Shown in pieces: positions 1-6,613 of a stretch of DNA of 8,995 nucleotides. Source of the DNA: CAZNLH01 sp964573995. GTDB taxonomy: Bacteria > Gemmatimonadota > CAZMKB01 > CAZNLH01. Positions within the stretch are counted from its first letter, which is position 1. Every line of letters starts with the position of its first letter. Where the stretch lies: contig CAZNLH010000054.1 in assembly GCA_964573995.1 (NCBI GenBank), positions 1 through 8,995 of the forward strand. Reading direction: 5' to 3'. The notes under the pieces are model-generated. The model saw only the letters and a program-made list of their open reading frames with translations. It had not been told where the DNA came from and searched no databases. Both the position numbers and the translations under genes were made by a program.

Positions 1-54
1 GCAGCACCCAAGATTTTGGATCTTGTTGTCGAGGTTCGAACCCTCGGGGGGCAG
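1..54 (+). tRNA. tRNA-Gln (anticodon UUG), 3' part only
   Basis: The 5' end lies before the window. The anticodon stem is 9-13 with 21-25 (CAAGA/TCTTG), and its seven-base loop carries anticodon TTG at 16-18, which reads CAA/CAG. The T arm is 30-34 with 42-46 around loop TTCGAAC (35-41). The 3' acceptor strand is 47-53 (GGGGGCA) and the discriminator is G54, as usual for Gln tRNAs. CCA does not follow directly (TACCA is at 55-59), so the CCA end is probably added enzymatically. The preserved D-arm end, AGCAC, resembles the 'GGUGUAAU...AGCAC' Gln tRNAs of several non-proteobacterial groups rather than the E. coli type. A53 implies a U1-A72 pair, the known recognition feature of the GatCAB amidotransferase. 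A tRNA-Gln just upstream of prs is a known neighbourhood. Confidence 0.92.
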
Positions 55-123
55 TACCATAGTATGGTCCGATATCGTTAGTAATGATATATATCTTTGA
101 ACGGGATTGTCGTTACCGACCTG

Positions 124-144
124 ACCTGAATCGCTCAGGTTTTT
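124..144 (+). terminator. Rho-independent terminator after tRNA-Gln
   Basis: A six-base-pair stem, ACCTGA (124-129) with TCAGGT (135-140), closes a five-base loop and is followed at once by TTTT (141-144) and then CTGTTT. It lies about 70 bases past the tRNA end and before the prs leader, so it most likely ends the tRNA or upstream transcript. The stem is modest in length but the geometry is classical. Confidence 0.75.
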
Positions 145-155
145 CTGTTTATGAT
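126..155 (+). promoter_or_regulatory. Candidate promoter for prs (weak -35)
   Basis: TATGAT at 150-155 differs from the -10 consensus at one base. The matching -35 region, CTGAAT at 126-131 with an 18-base spacer, fits only half of TTGACA and overlaps the terminator stem. The placement just after the terminator and about 94 bases before the prs start is sensible. The remaining leader (about 160-235) is GC-rich with short inverted repeats such as CCCC(203-206)/GGGG(210-213), and I could not assign it to a known element. Confidence 0.28.
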
Positions 156-248
156 TATCGAGAGATTTACACGGGGGCGCCGGCGGATTCCCCGGAACCG
201 TTCCCCTCAGGGGGGAGAGCGCACCGGGATGGATCGGAGGAGTGAACG

Positions 249-1190
249 ATGCGAGACGACTTTATTTTGTTGACCGGCAATGCCAATCCTGAACTCGCCG
301 AGAAGATCAGCAAGCATCTTGGCATTCCGATCACCGATATGGAGGTCTTCAAGTTCAGCAACGACAATATATTCGTGAGGATCAAGGAGAATATTAGGAG
401 GAGAGAGGTCTTCATCATTCAGCCTACCTGCTACCCCGTCAACGATAACATCATGGAACTTCTTATCATAATGGACGCGTGTGTCAGGGCCTCCGCAAAG
501 AGCATCACGGCCGTTGTCCCTTACTTTGCCTATGCTCGTTCGGACAAGAAGGATCAGCCGAGGGTACCCATCACGGCAAAACTCGTGGCCGACCTGATTA
601 CGGTGGCCGGTGCAAACCGTATCATCACGATGGACCTCCATTCCGAGCAAATCCAGGGATTTTTCAGGATACCTGTAGACCACCTGTATGCGGCCCCTGT
701 GCTGATAGATTACCTCAAGTCACTCCACTTGAAGGATTATGTGGTCGTTGCACCGGATGTCGGGAGCGCAAAACGCGCCAGGGGGATCGCCAAGAGGATA
801 TCCGCCGAACTGGCCATTGTGGATAAAAGGCGGGTGGGGAACATTGACAGCACCGAGGTCCTGACCATCATCGGGGAGGTGGAGGGCAAGAATTGCATCA
901 TCCTCGATGATCTCATCGACACCGGGGGGACGTTGGTGAAGGCGGCAGAGATGTTGAAGGAAAAGGGGGCCAGAGACGTTTACGCGGTGGCGACCCACGC
1001 GGTACTCTCAGGTCCGGCGATAGAGAGGATCAGTGCCTCTGCCATCAAGGAACTCGTTGTTACGGATACCATCCCCCTTGCAAAGGAGAAGATGATCGAT
1101 AAGATAAGGGTCCTCTCGGTATCCAAACTCCTGGCGGACACTATTTCCAGGATATATCGGGGGGAGTCGGTCAGTTCACTGTTCGTGTAG
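249..1190 (+). CDS. prs: Ribose-phosphate pyrophosphokinase (PRPP synthase)
   Basis: This 313-residue class I PRPP synthase transfers the pyrophosphoryl group of ATP to ribose 5-phosphate, giving PRPP for purine, pyrimidine, NAD, His and Trp synthesis. Visible motifs are the ATP-binding stretch around Y95-A-R-S-D99, the metal/active-site motif DLHSEQIQGFF with H131, the flexible catalytic loop K193-R-R195, and the PRPP loop DDLIDTGGT at 220-228. The length matches the family (about 310-320). The ATG at 249 is preceded by GGAGG at 237-241 with good spacing, and the N-terminus aligns with known Prs. The usual 'YARQD' reads YARSD here, with Ser98 in place of Gln, a variant I believe occurs in other bacterial lineages. 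It heads the cluster, 55 bases before rplY. Confidence 0.97.
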   Translation: MRDDFILLTGNANPELAEKISKHLGIPITDMEVFKFSNDNIFVRIKENIRRREVFIIQPTCYPVNDNIMELLIIMDACVRASAKSITAVVPYFAYARSDKKDQPRVPITAKLVADLITVAGANRIITMDLHSEQIQGFFRIPVDHLYAAPVLIDYLKSLHLKDYVVVAPDVGSAKRARGIAKRISAELAIVDKRRVGNIDSTEVLTIIGEVEGKNCIILDDLIDTGGTLVKAAEMLKEKGARDVYAVATHAVLSGPAIERISASAIKELVVTDTIPLAKEKMIDKIRVLSVSKLLADTISRIYRGESVSSLFV

Positions 1191-1245
1191 TTAGTTGGTT
1201 TTTGGGCGCTTGTGATGAATTCTCAACGACCTGGAGGACGTCAAG

Positions 1246-1932
1246 GTGAGTGAACCGGAATTGAAAGCGATGATCAGAGAGGGTAAGGGCAAAGGTGCTG
1301 CCCGGAGGTTGAGGGAGGCGGGCAGGATCCCCGCCGTTGTTTACGGCCACCAACTCAAGCCGATGTCCGTGAGCGTGGACGCCAAGGACATTGAGGACCT
1401 GACCCGGTCGATGGCCGTTGAGAGCACCGTGATCAACCTGAAAATCGACGGCGGGCCCAAGAGGCCGATCAAGGCGCTGGTGAGGGAGATACAGCGGCAT
1501 CCATTTCGGGATCAGGTCCTGCACATGGATTTCTACAAGATTTCAATGAAAGAGCAGGTAAATGTCGAAGTTCCGATCTCCATTGTCGGAACGGCTGTGG
1601 GCGTACGACTGGAAGGTGGGATCTTGCAACACCAGTTGCGGGAGGTCCAGGTATCGTGTCTTCCCGGTGAGATTCCTGATAAGATAGAGGTCGATGTCTC
1701 TGAACTCTTGATTGGAGACAGCCTCCACGTCTCCGATATCTCCCTTGGAGGCGTAGAAATTCTGTCGGACCCCACTGTGCTGGTAGCCACCGTATTGCCT
1801 CCCACAATCATTCAAGAGGAGGCCAAGCCGGAGGTTGCAGAGGAAGTATCTGCAGAACCTGAACTCGTGGGCGAAGAGAAGACCGAAGAGAAGGAGCATG
1901 AAAAGGGAGGCGAACCAGGGGAAGGGAAATAG
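1246..1932 (+). CDS. rplY: 50S ribosomal protein L25, CTC/TL5 long form
   Basis: This is a 5S rRNA-binding protein of the large subunit. The first 90 or so residues form the L25 domain, with the hallmark stretch GKGAARRLREAGRIPAVVYG near residues 14-33. Residues 95-187 or so match the second beta-rich domain of the long TL5/CTC form, which E. coli L25 lacks. Beyond about residue 192 the chain becomes a highly acidic, Glu-rich, low-complexity tail of roughly 36 residues that is probably disordered. The start is GTG at 1246, supported by GGAGG at 1233-1237 with 8 bases of spacing. Its stop codon TAG shares its G with the GTG start of pth, so the two are probably translationally coupled. At 228 residues the length is normal for the long form. 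Confidence 0.96.
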   Translation: MSEPELKAMIREGKGKGAARRLREAGRIPAVVYGHQLKPMSVSVDAKDIEDLTRSMAVESTVINLKIDGGPKRPIKALVREIQRHPFRDQVLHMDFYKISMKEQVNVEVPISIVGTAVGVRLEGGILQHQLREVQVSCLPGEIPDKIEVDVSELLIGDSLHVSDISLGGVEILSDPTVLVATVLPPTIIQEEAKPEVAEEVSAEPELVGEEKTEEKEHEKGGEPGEGK

Positions 1933-2537
1933 TGGGAGGTCGTGAAAGGAGAATTATTGTTGGACTGGGCAACCCTGGGGAACGTTACCGGGACACGAGG
2001 CACAACGTTGGATTCTGGTTTATCGATTATCTCGCTCATCGATGGAATTTTCCAATCTTCGGCCTGGAGGATAACGTCCTTTTATCGGATGGGACCTATA
2101 AGGATGTCGGAGTCGTCCTCGCGAAACCTACCACGTACATGAATCGCAGCGGCCTGGCGATGGCGACGCTCTCCCGAATCTTCGATTACGAAAAAGGTGA
2201 TCTTCTCGTATGCCACGATGACCTCGACATACCCGTTGGAAGGTTCAAACTGAAACCTGCGGGTGGAGCGGCGGGTCACAGGGGCGTAAGGTCCGTCCTT
2301 GAATACATGGGAGGAGATGATGTCGGCAGATTGAAATTCGGCATTCTCCCGCCTGAAAGGCCGGAGGACATGGAATCGTTCGTCCTGTCGTCTTTCGGGG
2401 AAGAGGAGGAGAAGATGATATTGGACCTGTTCCCACGGGCGGAGCGTTCCGTCGGGTGCATATTATTGGAGGGAATCGATAAGGCCATGAGCCTATACAA
2501 CTGTGAACCACTGGACACGATTGATCAGGGGGAGTGA
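1932..2537 (+). CDS. pth: Peptidyl-tRNA hydrolase
   Basis: Pth cleaves the ester bond of peptidyl-tRNAs that drop off the ribosome, recycling tRNA. The 201-residue protein has the family signatures GLGNPG with N14, TRHNVG with catalytic H24, KPTTYMNRSG with N71, and HDDLDIPVG with D96 (equivalents of E. coli N10, H20, N68 and D93). In the conserved 'GGHNGL' substrate-contact motif the sequence reads GHRGV, with Arg117 where E. coli has Asn114. I believe this substitution is tolerated in other bacteria. The GTG start overlaps the rplY stop by one base. No other in-frame start lies before the GLGNPG motif, and the Shine-Dalgarno is a modest purine run near 1917-1928. The stop TGA directly abuts the hppA ATG. 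Confidence 0.96.
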   Translation: MGGRERRIIVGLGNPGERYRDTRHNVGFWFIDYLAHRWNFPIFGLEDNVLLSDGTYKDVGVVLAKPTTYMNRSGLAMATLSRIFDYEKGDLLVCHDDLDIPVGRFKLKPAGGAAGHRGVRSVLEYMGGDDVGRLKFGILPPERPEDMESFVLSSFGEEEEKMILDLFPRAERSVGCILLEGIDKAMSLYNCEPLDTIDQGE

Positions 2538-4583
2538 ATGAGCGAGACGGTCTTTCCACTTGTTGCCAGCCTGCTTGCCCTCGGTTTCGTGCTATTCCTG
2601 TCACTGGGGATTTCACGAAAGGAGATGGGGACGGAGAAGATGAGGAACATATCCAGGTCTATACAGGAGGGCGCAACGGCGTTTTTGAGGAGAGAATATT
2701 CCTATGTACTGGTTTTTATATCCATCCTGGCCCTTTTTATCGCGCTGTCTCCGGCCATATTCGATGGCGTGAAACTCTCGTGGAGGACCTCGATCGCCTT
2801 CATCATCGGGTCGATGGCCTCCGCAATGGCCGGTTATATCGGGATGAGCGTCGCAACGAGGTCAAACAGCCGGACTACACATGCTGCATCTACTGGAGGT
2901 GTCAAGGCCGCCCTCAACGTGGCCGTTTCGGGTGGAGCGGTAATGGGTTTTAGCGTGGTAGGCCTGGCCCTTCTCGGTCTGGTTATTGTCTATACTATAT
3001 TCAATGGAAAACCTGAGATAGTGAATGGTTATGCCATGGGAGCGAGCCTGATGGCGCTCTTCGCCCGCTCTGGGGGCGGTATCTTTACCAAGGGTGCGGA
3101 TATGGGTGCGGACCTCGTGGGGAAGGTGGAGGCCGGGATCCCCGAAGATGACCCGAGAAATCCGGGTGTTATAGCAGATAACGTGGGAGATAACGTTGGT
3201 GATGTCGCCGGCCTCGGGGCGGACCTCCTGGAGAGTTACGTGGAGTCGATCATAGCGAGCCTCGCACTTGCCGGCGTCGTGGGCCTGTCTCTCGGTTCTC
3301 GCGAGGTCTCCGACAGCTTGAAGATGCTCCCGCTCACCATCGCCTCGGTAGGGATCGTAGCCTCGATCATCGGGGTCATGTACGTGAGACTCCTCGGCCG
3401 TAGAAACCCCCAGAGCGCCTTGATGGGAGGGACCTACATCAGTGCGATACTGACTATTGTAGCGACCTTTTTCATCGTGCGCCACTATGGCGTTCCCTTC
3501 GAATCCGGCAACCCGGCCCATGAATATGGTGTGATGGGCCCGTTTTACGCGATACTCGCGGGGGTAATCTCCGGTGTTATCGTGGGATTTGTCAGTGAGT
3601 TCTTTACGTCCTCGAAGTATTCGCCGGTACGGAAACTCGCCAGGAGGTCCATGAGCGGGCCGGCAATCACGGTCACGGAGGGAATTGCAGTCGGGATGGA
3701 GAGCACGGCGATCCCGGTGCTTGTCCTGGCGATTGCGGTCCTCGTCTCCTTCCATTACTCCGGCATGTATGGCGTGGCGATGGCCGCGCTCGGGATGCTC
3801 GCAACCACGGGCATGATAGTGTCGGTGGATTCGTACGGTCCTATCGCGGACAACGCAGGCGGAATTGCTGAAATGGCGGGGCTCGACCCGTCGGTTCGCA
3901 AGATAACGGACAAGCTGGATGCGGTGGGGAATACCACTGCCGCTATCGGGAAGGGTTTCGCCATCGGTTCGGCTGCTTTTGCGGCCATGGGCCTCCTGGT
4001 TGCATACATGGCCGCCGTGGGTGTTGATACGGCGGACCTGCGACAGCCGACTGTCCTGGCAGGCCTTCTGATAGGGGGGATGCTCCCCTTTCTATTCTCC
4101 TCCCAGTTGTTCAGGGCCGTGAGCAAGTGTGCGGACGGAATCATAGGGGAGGTGAGGAGGCAGTTCAAGGAGATTCCCGGGTTGATGGAGGGTGAGGTCA
4201 TGCCAGATTCCGCCAGGTGCGTCGATATCAGCACCAGAGCGGCCATCCACGGCATGATGTTGCCGGGGGTCATGGCGATCGTGGTGCCTGTGGTCGTAGG
4301 GCTCGTCCTCGGCCCTACGGCGTTGGCGGGACTCCTCGTTGGGAGCCTGGTCACCGGGCTGATGCTCGGGATTCAGACCGCCAACAGCGGCGGTGCCATG
4401 GACAATGCCAAGAAGTACATCGAAGAGGGGAACTTCGGCGGCAAGGGATCTGACACCCATAAGGCCGCCGTTGTGGGAGACACGGTAGGTGATCCACTAA
4501 AGGACACCGTCGGGCCGTCTATAAATATACTGATCAAGTTGATGACAGTCGTGTCCCTGGTCCTCGCGCCCTTGTTCGTCTGA
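2538..4583 (+). CDS. hppA: K+-dependent ion-translocating membrane pyrophosphatase
   Basis: This integral membrane enzyme hydrolyses cytoplasmic PPi and pumps H+ and/or Na+ out of the cytoplasm. It is 681 residues, normal for the family, and almost wholly hydrophobic, consistent with the 16 helices known for these pumps; the first spans about residues 4-25. Catalytic motifs are all intact: GADMGADLVGKVE (D188, D192, K196), DNVGDNVGD (214-222), DSYGPIADNAGG (431-442), DNAKK (622-626) and GDTVGDPLKD (647-656). After GNTT (464-467) comes Ala468; K+-independent enzymes have Lys here, so this should be the K+-dependent type. In the helix after DNVGD, both E232 and E236 are acidic. Ion choice (H+, Na+ or both) cannot be read with certainty. 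GGGGGAG at 2528-2534 serves as the ribosome binding site, inside the end of pth with zero gap, so the two should be coupled. Confidence 0.97.
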   Translation: MSETVFPLVASLLALGFVLFLSLGISRKEMGTEKMRNISRSIQEGATAFLRREYSYVLVFISILALFIALSPAIFDGVKLSWRTSIAFIIGSMASAMAGYIGMSVATRSNSRTTHAASTGGVKAALNVAVSGGAVMGFSVVGLALLGLVIVYTIFNGKPEIVNGYAMGASLMALFARSGGGIFTKGADMGADLVGKVEAGIPEDDPRNPGVIADNVGDNVGDVAGLGADLLESYVESIIASLALAGVVGLSLGSREVSDSLKMLPLTIASVGIVASIIGVMYVRLLGRRNPQSALMGGTYISAILTIVATFFIVRHYGVPFESGNPAHEYGVMGPFYAILAGVISGVIVGFVSEFFTSSKYSPVRKLARRSMSGPAITVTEGIAVGMESTAIPVLVLAIAVLVSFHYSGMYGVAMAALGMLATTGMIVSVDSYGPIADNAGGIAEMAGLDPSVRKITDKLDAVGNTTAAIGKGFAIGSAAFAAMGLLVAYMAAVGVDTADLRQPTVLAGLLIGGMLPFLFSSQLFRAVSKCADGIIGEVRRQFKEIPGLMEGEVMPDSARCVDISTRAAIHGMMLPGVMAIVVPVVVGLVLGPTALAGLLVGSLVTGLMLGIQTANSGGAMDNAKKYIEEGNFGGKGSDTHKAAVVGDTVGDPLKDTVGPSINILIKLMTVVSLVLAPLFV

Positions 4584-4620
4584 GGAGCCGCCGGCTGCGG
4601 ATCTGTGAGTTGGTGGGCGG

Positions 4621-5715
4621 ATGAGCATGAAACTCGGAATCGTCGGCCTCCCCAACGTGGGAAAGTCGACATTGTTCAACGCCCTGACCGGGGCCTCTGC
4701 GAACGTGGATGTCTATCCGTTTACCACCGTGGATCCCAACGTGGGGGTTGTGGCGGTTCCGGACACCAGGCTCGAGGAGTTGGGGGCGCTGCTGCGGCCG
4801 AAAAAACTGACGCCGGCCCGGGTGGAATTCATAGACATCGCCGGCCTGGTCGAGGGGGCCAGCAGGGGAGAAGGGCTCGGAAACCAGTTTCTCGCGAAGG
4901 TGAGGGAGGTCGACGGGATCGTCCATGTGGTAAGATCGTTCGAGGAAGGGATATCTCACGTCTCGGGGAGCGTGGATCCTGCGAGAGACATGGAGATAAT
5001 CCGTACGGAAATGGCGATCGCTGATCTCGAGGTGCTGCAGAGGCGTATTGAAAAGTTGAAGGGTGCGGTCAGGCGGGGTGATAAGTCGGAGGTCCAGGAA
5101 AAGGAGGCCATGGAAGAGATTCAGGGTCTTCTCTCCGACCTCGATTTGAGCGACCTGAGGAGGTGGATTGGGGAGAGGGGTATTCCACCCGGATGTGAAT
5201 CGCTCCTCTCGATCAAGCCCGTGATGTATGTCGTGAATATCTCGGACGAATGGGCGTCCGAGCCAGACTCTGCCCCAGGGGTCGGCCCTGTTATCGAAAT
5301 GGTGGAAGGAGAGGGACCGGTTATCCCCATGGCCGTCAGGCTCGAGGGTGAACTGAGTGCCATGTCCCGGCAGGAAGAGGAGGCCTTCAGGGCGGAGTTT
5401 AACATGGAGTCGCGCCCGATAAACAGGTTGATAAGGGAGGGATCGAGACTCCTCGGGTTGATTACATTTTATACCGTAAAGGGCGAAGAGACGAGGGGAT
5501 GGATGGTGAAGGACGGGACGACGATGGTGGAGGCGGCCGGGACAATTCATTCAGACATGGAAAGGGGTTTCATCAAGGCTGAGGTGGTACCCTGCCGGGA
5601 ACTCTTCTCTCAGGGGAGTATGACAAAGGCGCGTGAGTCCGGCAAAGTGGCGGTCGAGGGGAGAGAGTACCGGGTTCGTGACGGGGATGTCGTTCTGATC
5701 CGCTTTAGGGTATGA
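4621..5715 (+). CDS. ychF: Ribosome-associated ATPase YchF (OLA1 family)
   Basis: YchF is an Obg-related P-loop protein that binds ribosomes and, unlike most GTPases, prefers ATP; in E. coli it is linked to oxidative stress and to start-codon choice. The 364-residue protein has P-loop GLPNVGKST (residues 9-17), the DIAGLVEGASRGEGLGNQFL segment from D72, and N206-I-S-D-E210 replacing the guanine-specifying NKxD, which fits the relaxed base preference. A helical insert covers roughly residues 125-195. The C-terminal TGS/DUF933 domain is near 278-361. The ATG at 4621 gives the family's usual N-terminal length; a second in-frame ATG at 4627 is also possible. The ribosome binding site (GGTGGGCGG, 4612-4620) is poor and close. 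It lies 37 bases after hppA. Confidence 0.97.
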   Translation: MSMKLGIVGLPNVGKSTLFNALTGASANVDVYPFTTVDPNVGVVAVPDTRLEELGALLRPKKLTPARVEFIDIAGLVEGASRGEGLGNQFLAKVREVDGIVHVVRSFEEGISHVSGSVDPARDMEIIRTEMAIADLEVLQRRIEKLKGAVRRGDKSEVQEKEAMEEIQGLLSDLDLSDLRRWIGERGIPPGCESLLSIKPVMYVVNISDEWASEPDSAPGVGPVIEMVEGEGPVIPMAVRLEGELSAMSRQEEEAFRAEFNMESRPINRLIREGSRLLGLITFYTVKGEETRGWMVKDGTTMVEAAGTIHSDMERGFIKAEVVPCRELFSQGSMTKARESGKVAVEGREYRVRDGDVVLIRFRV

Positions 5716-5726
5716 TGTTGAAAGGT

Positions 5727-5839
5727 ACAGGCCTGTGCTTGGTGTTTTCGTCAGTGCGTGGAGCGAAGTAGACAATCAAGACTGAATCAGTAGAGCCCTG
5801 CTCCGGTCGCTTGGACTGAAGCCTTGTCCGAAGGGAGGC
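5727..5839 (+). promoter_or_regulatory. Structured rpsF leader, possible S6:S18 autoregulatory site
   Basis: The 134-base gap between ychF and rpsF contains a 10-base palindrome, ACAGGCCTGT (5727-5736), and, closer to the gene, a hairpin CTTGGAC (5810-5816) with GTCC-g-AAG (5826-5833). An alternative hairpin is GCTT (5809-5812) with AAGC (5819-5822), enclosed by CCCT (5796-5799) with AGGG (5832-5835). CCG triplets occur at 5803-5805 and 5828-5830. The last pairing would cover part of the GGGAGG ribosome binding site (5833-5838). In many bacteria the S6:S18 complex represses its own mRNA through a CCG held in a bulge next to a hairpin. This leader has suitable parts, but I could not verify a match to the consensus. 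Confidence 0.35.
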
Positions 5840-5849
5840 ATGAAGAGTC

Positions 5850-6239
5850 ATGAAGAACTATGAAATGGTCACGATCCTCGATCCTGGTCTGGATCCGTCG
5901 GCCTTTCTCGAAAAGTCGAAGTTCATAGTGGGAAAGATCGAGAACCATGGCGGAAAGATACAGAATGTCAGGCAGTGGGGGAAGAGGAAACTCGCTTATC
6001 GCATCGAGAAGAAGGACGCGGGTTACTACGTTGTCATGAACTTTCAAATTGAGCCGAAGGGGCTGATCGAACTCAAAGAGAGCATCAAGCACGACCAGGA
6101 AATCCTAAGGTACTTGATTGTCGTAAGGAAAGAGGAAGTGCCCGCCGAGCCTACAATGGCAGGTGATGGTGAAGCAGAAGGCCCTGACGAGAATATGCCG
6201 AAAGGAGGTTCGAATTGGCAAGGTCAGAAGGGAGAGTAA
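5850..6239 (+). CDS. rpsF: 30S ribosomal protein S6
   Basis: S6 binds the central domain of 16S rRNA as a heterodimer with S18. The N-terminal 95 or so residues match the family throughout: MKNYEMVTILDPGLD at the start, RQWGKRKLAYRIEKKDAGYYVVMNF in the middle (residues about 42-66), and the end of the domain around LRYLIVVRKE. After about residue 98 there is a 30-residue tail, acidic and then Gly/Lys/Gln-rich, partly set by the overlapping rpsR ribosome binding site and start. GGAGG at 5834-5838 precedes the ATG with a rather long 11-base spacing. An ATG at 5840 is out of frame. The gene opens the rpsF-rpsR pair, with no ssb or priB between them. Confidence 0.96.
   Translation: MKNYEMVTILDPGLDPSAFLEKSKFIVGKIENHGGKIQNVRQWGKRKLAYRIEKKDAGYYVVMNFQIEPKGLIELKESIKHDQEILRYLIVVRKEEVPAEPTMAGDGEAEGPDENMPKGGSNWQGQKGE
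6201..6208 (+). promoter_or_regulatory. Strong ribosome binding site that fixes the rpsR TTG start
   Basis: AAAGGAGG lies inside the rpsF coding region, six bases before the TTG at 6215. This near-perfect anti-16S match compensates for the poor start codon and supports TTG 6215 as the real S18 start. Confidence 0.85.
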
Positions 6240-6463
6240 ACAGGTTCCGCAGACCAAGGATCTGTTTTTTTTGCAGCAATAAGATCCAGGATATTGATTA
6301 CAAGGACGAGAAGACCCTCTTTAATTTCATTACCGACAGGGGGAAGATCCTCCCCCGCAGGGTGAGCGGGAATTGTGCCAGGCATCAGAGAAAGTTGAGC
6401 GTGGCTATAAAGCGGGCCAGATATCTGGCGATTTTGCCGTACATACGTGAATTTAGCAGATAG
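6215..6463 (+). CDS. rpsR: 30S ribosomal protein S18, zinc-binding (Cys) form
   Basis: S18 sits on the platform of the small subunit next to S6. The 82-residue protein shows the family core, with RGKILPRR around residues 42-49 and NCARHQRKLSVAIKRARYLAILP at about 53-75. It retains C17-F-F-C20 and C54-A-R-H57, the four likely metal ligands of the zinc-containing (C+) version of S18. Translation starts at TTG and overlaps the end of rpsF by 25 bases in another frame, so coupling is likely and would help keep the S6:S18 ratio equal. The protein ends as is usual for the family, shortly after a YIREFSR tail. Confidence 0.97.
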   Translation: MARSEGRVNRFRRPRICFFCSNKIQDIDYKDEKTLFNFITDRGKILPRRVSGNCARHQRKLSVAIKRARYLAILPYIREFSR

Positions 6464-6613
6464 TTGTACCGTTATTGTTGATCCGCCCGGAAGGCCGCCT
6501 CGGCGTTGCGCGGTGGTGTCGTGCCCTGCGGCATTACGCTGAGGAGTGTGGAAGTGGTCGGGCATGGGAAGATCCATTCGGGTGGACTCAATGGCGATGT
6601 TGGATATCCTTCA

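Noticed and set aside
71..95. AT-rich GATAT...ATATC inverted repeat after the tRNA as a separate promoter or terminator
   Set aside because: It is a weak AT stem with no fitting -35 box or T-run; it is more likely 3' trailer sequence of the tRNA transcript.
202..214. CCCC/GGGG inverted repeat in the prs leader as a riboswitch or attenuator
   Set aside because: It is a four-pair stem with a three-base loop and no terminator-like tail, and I recognise no known riboswitch consensus.
2862..3755. Long open frame on the minus strand opposite hppA (297 codons)
   Set aside because: The translation is charged and low in structure (rich in Arg, His and Asp), with no recognisable motif, and lies wholly inside a clear pyrophosphatase gene. 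It is a by-product of GC-rich codon usage.
4534..5550. Long open frame on the minus strand opposite ychF (338 codons)
   Set aside because: The composition is Arg/His/Pro-rich with no family features, and it overlaps intact YchF motifs on the other strand.
5840..5863. Mini-frame ATG..TGA of seven codons overlapping the rpsF start, as a possible regulatory upstream peptide
   Set aside because: The GGAGG lies only one base before this ATG, too close for initiation, and it is better spaced for the rpsF ATG at 5850.
6494..6504. Hairpin GCCG-CCT-CGGC after rpsR as a terminator
   Set aside because: The stem is only four pairs and no T-run follows; it may be chance in GC-rich DNA.
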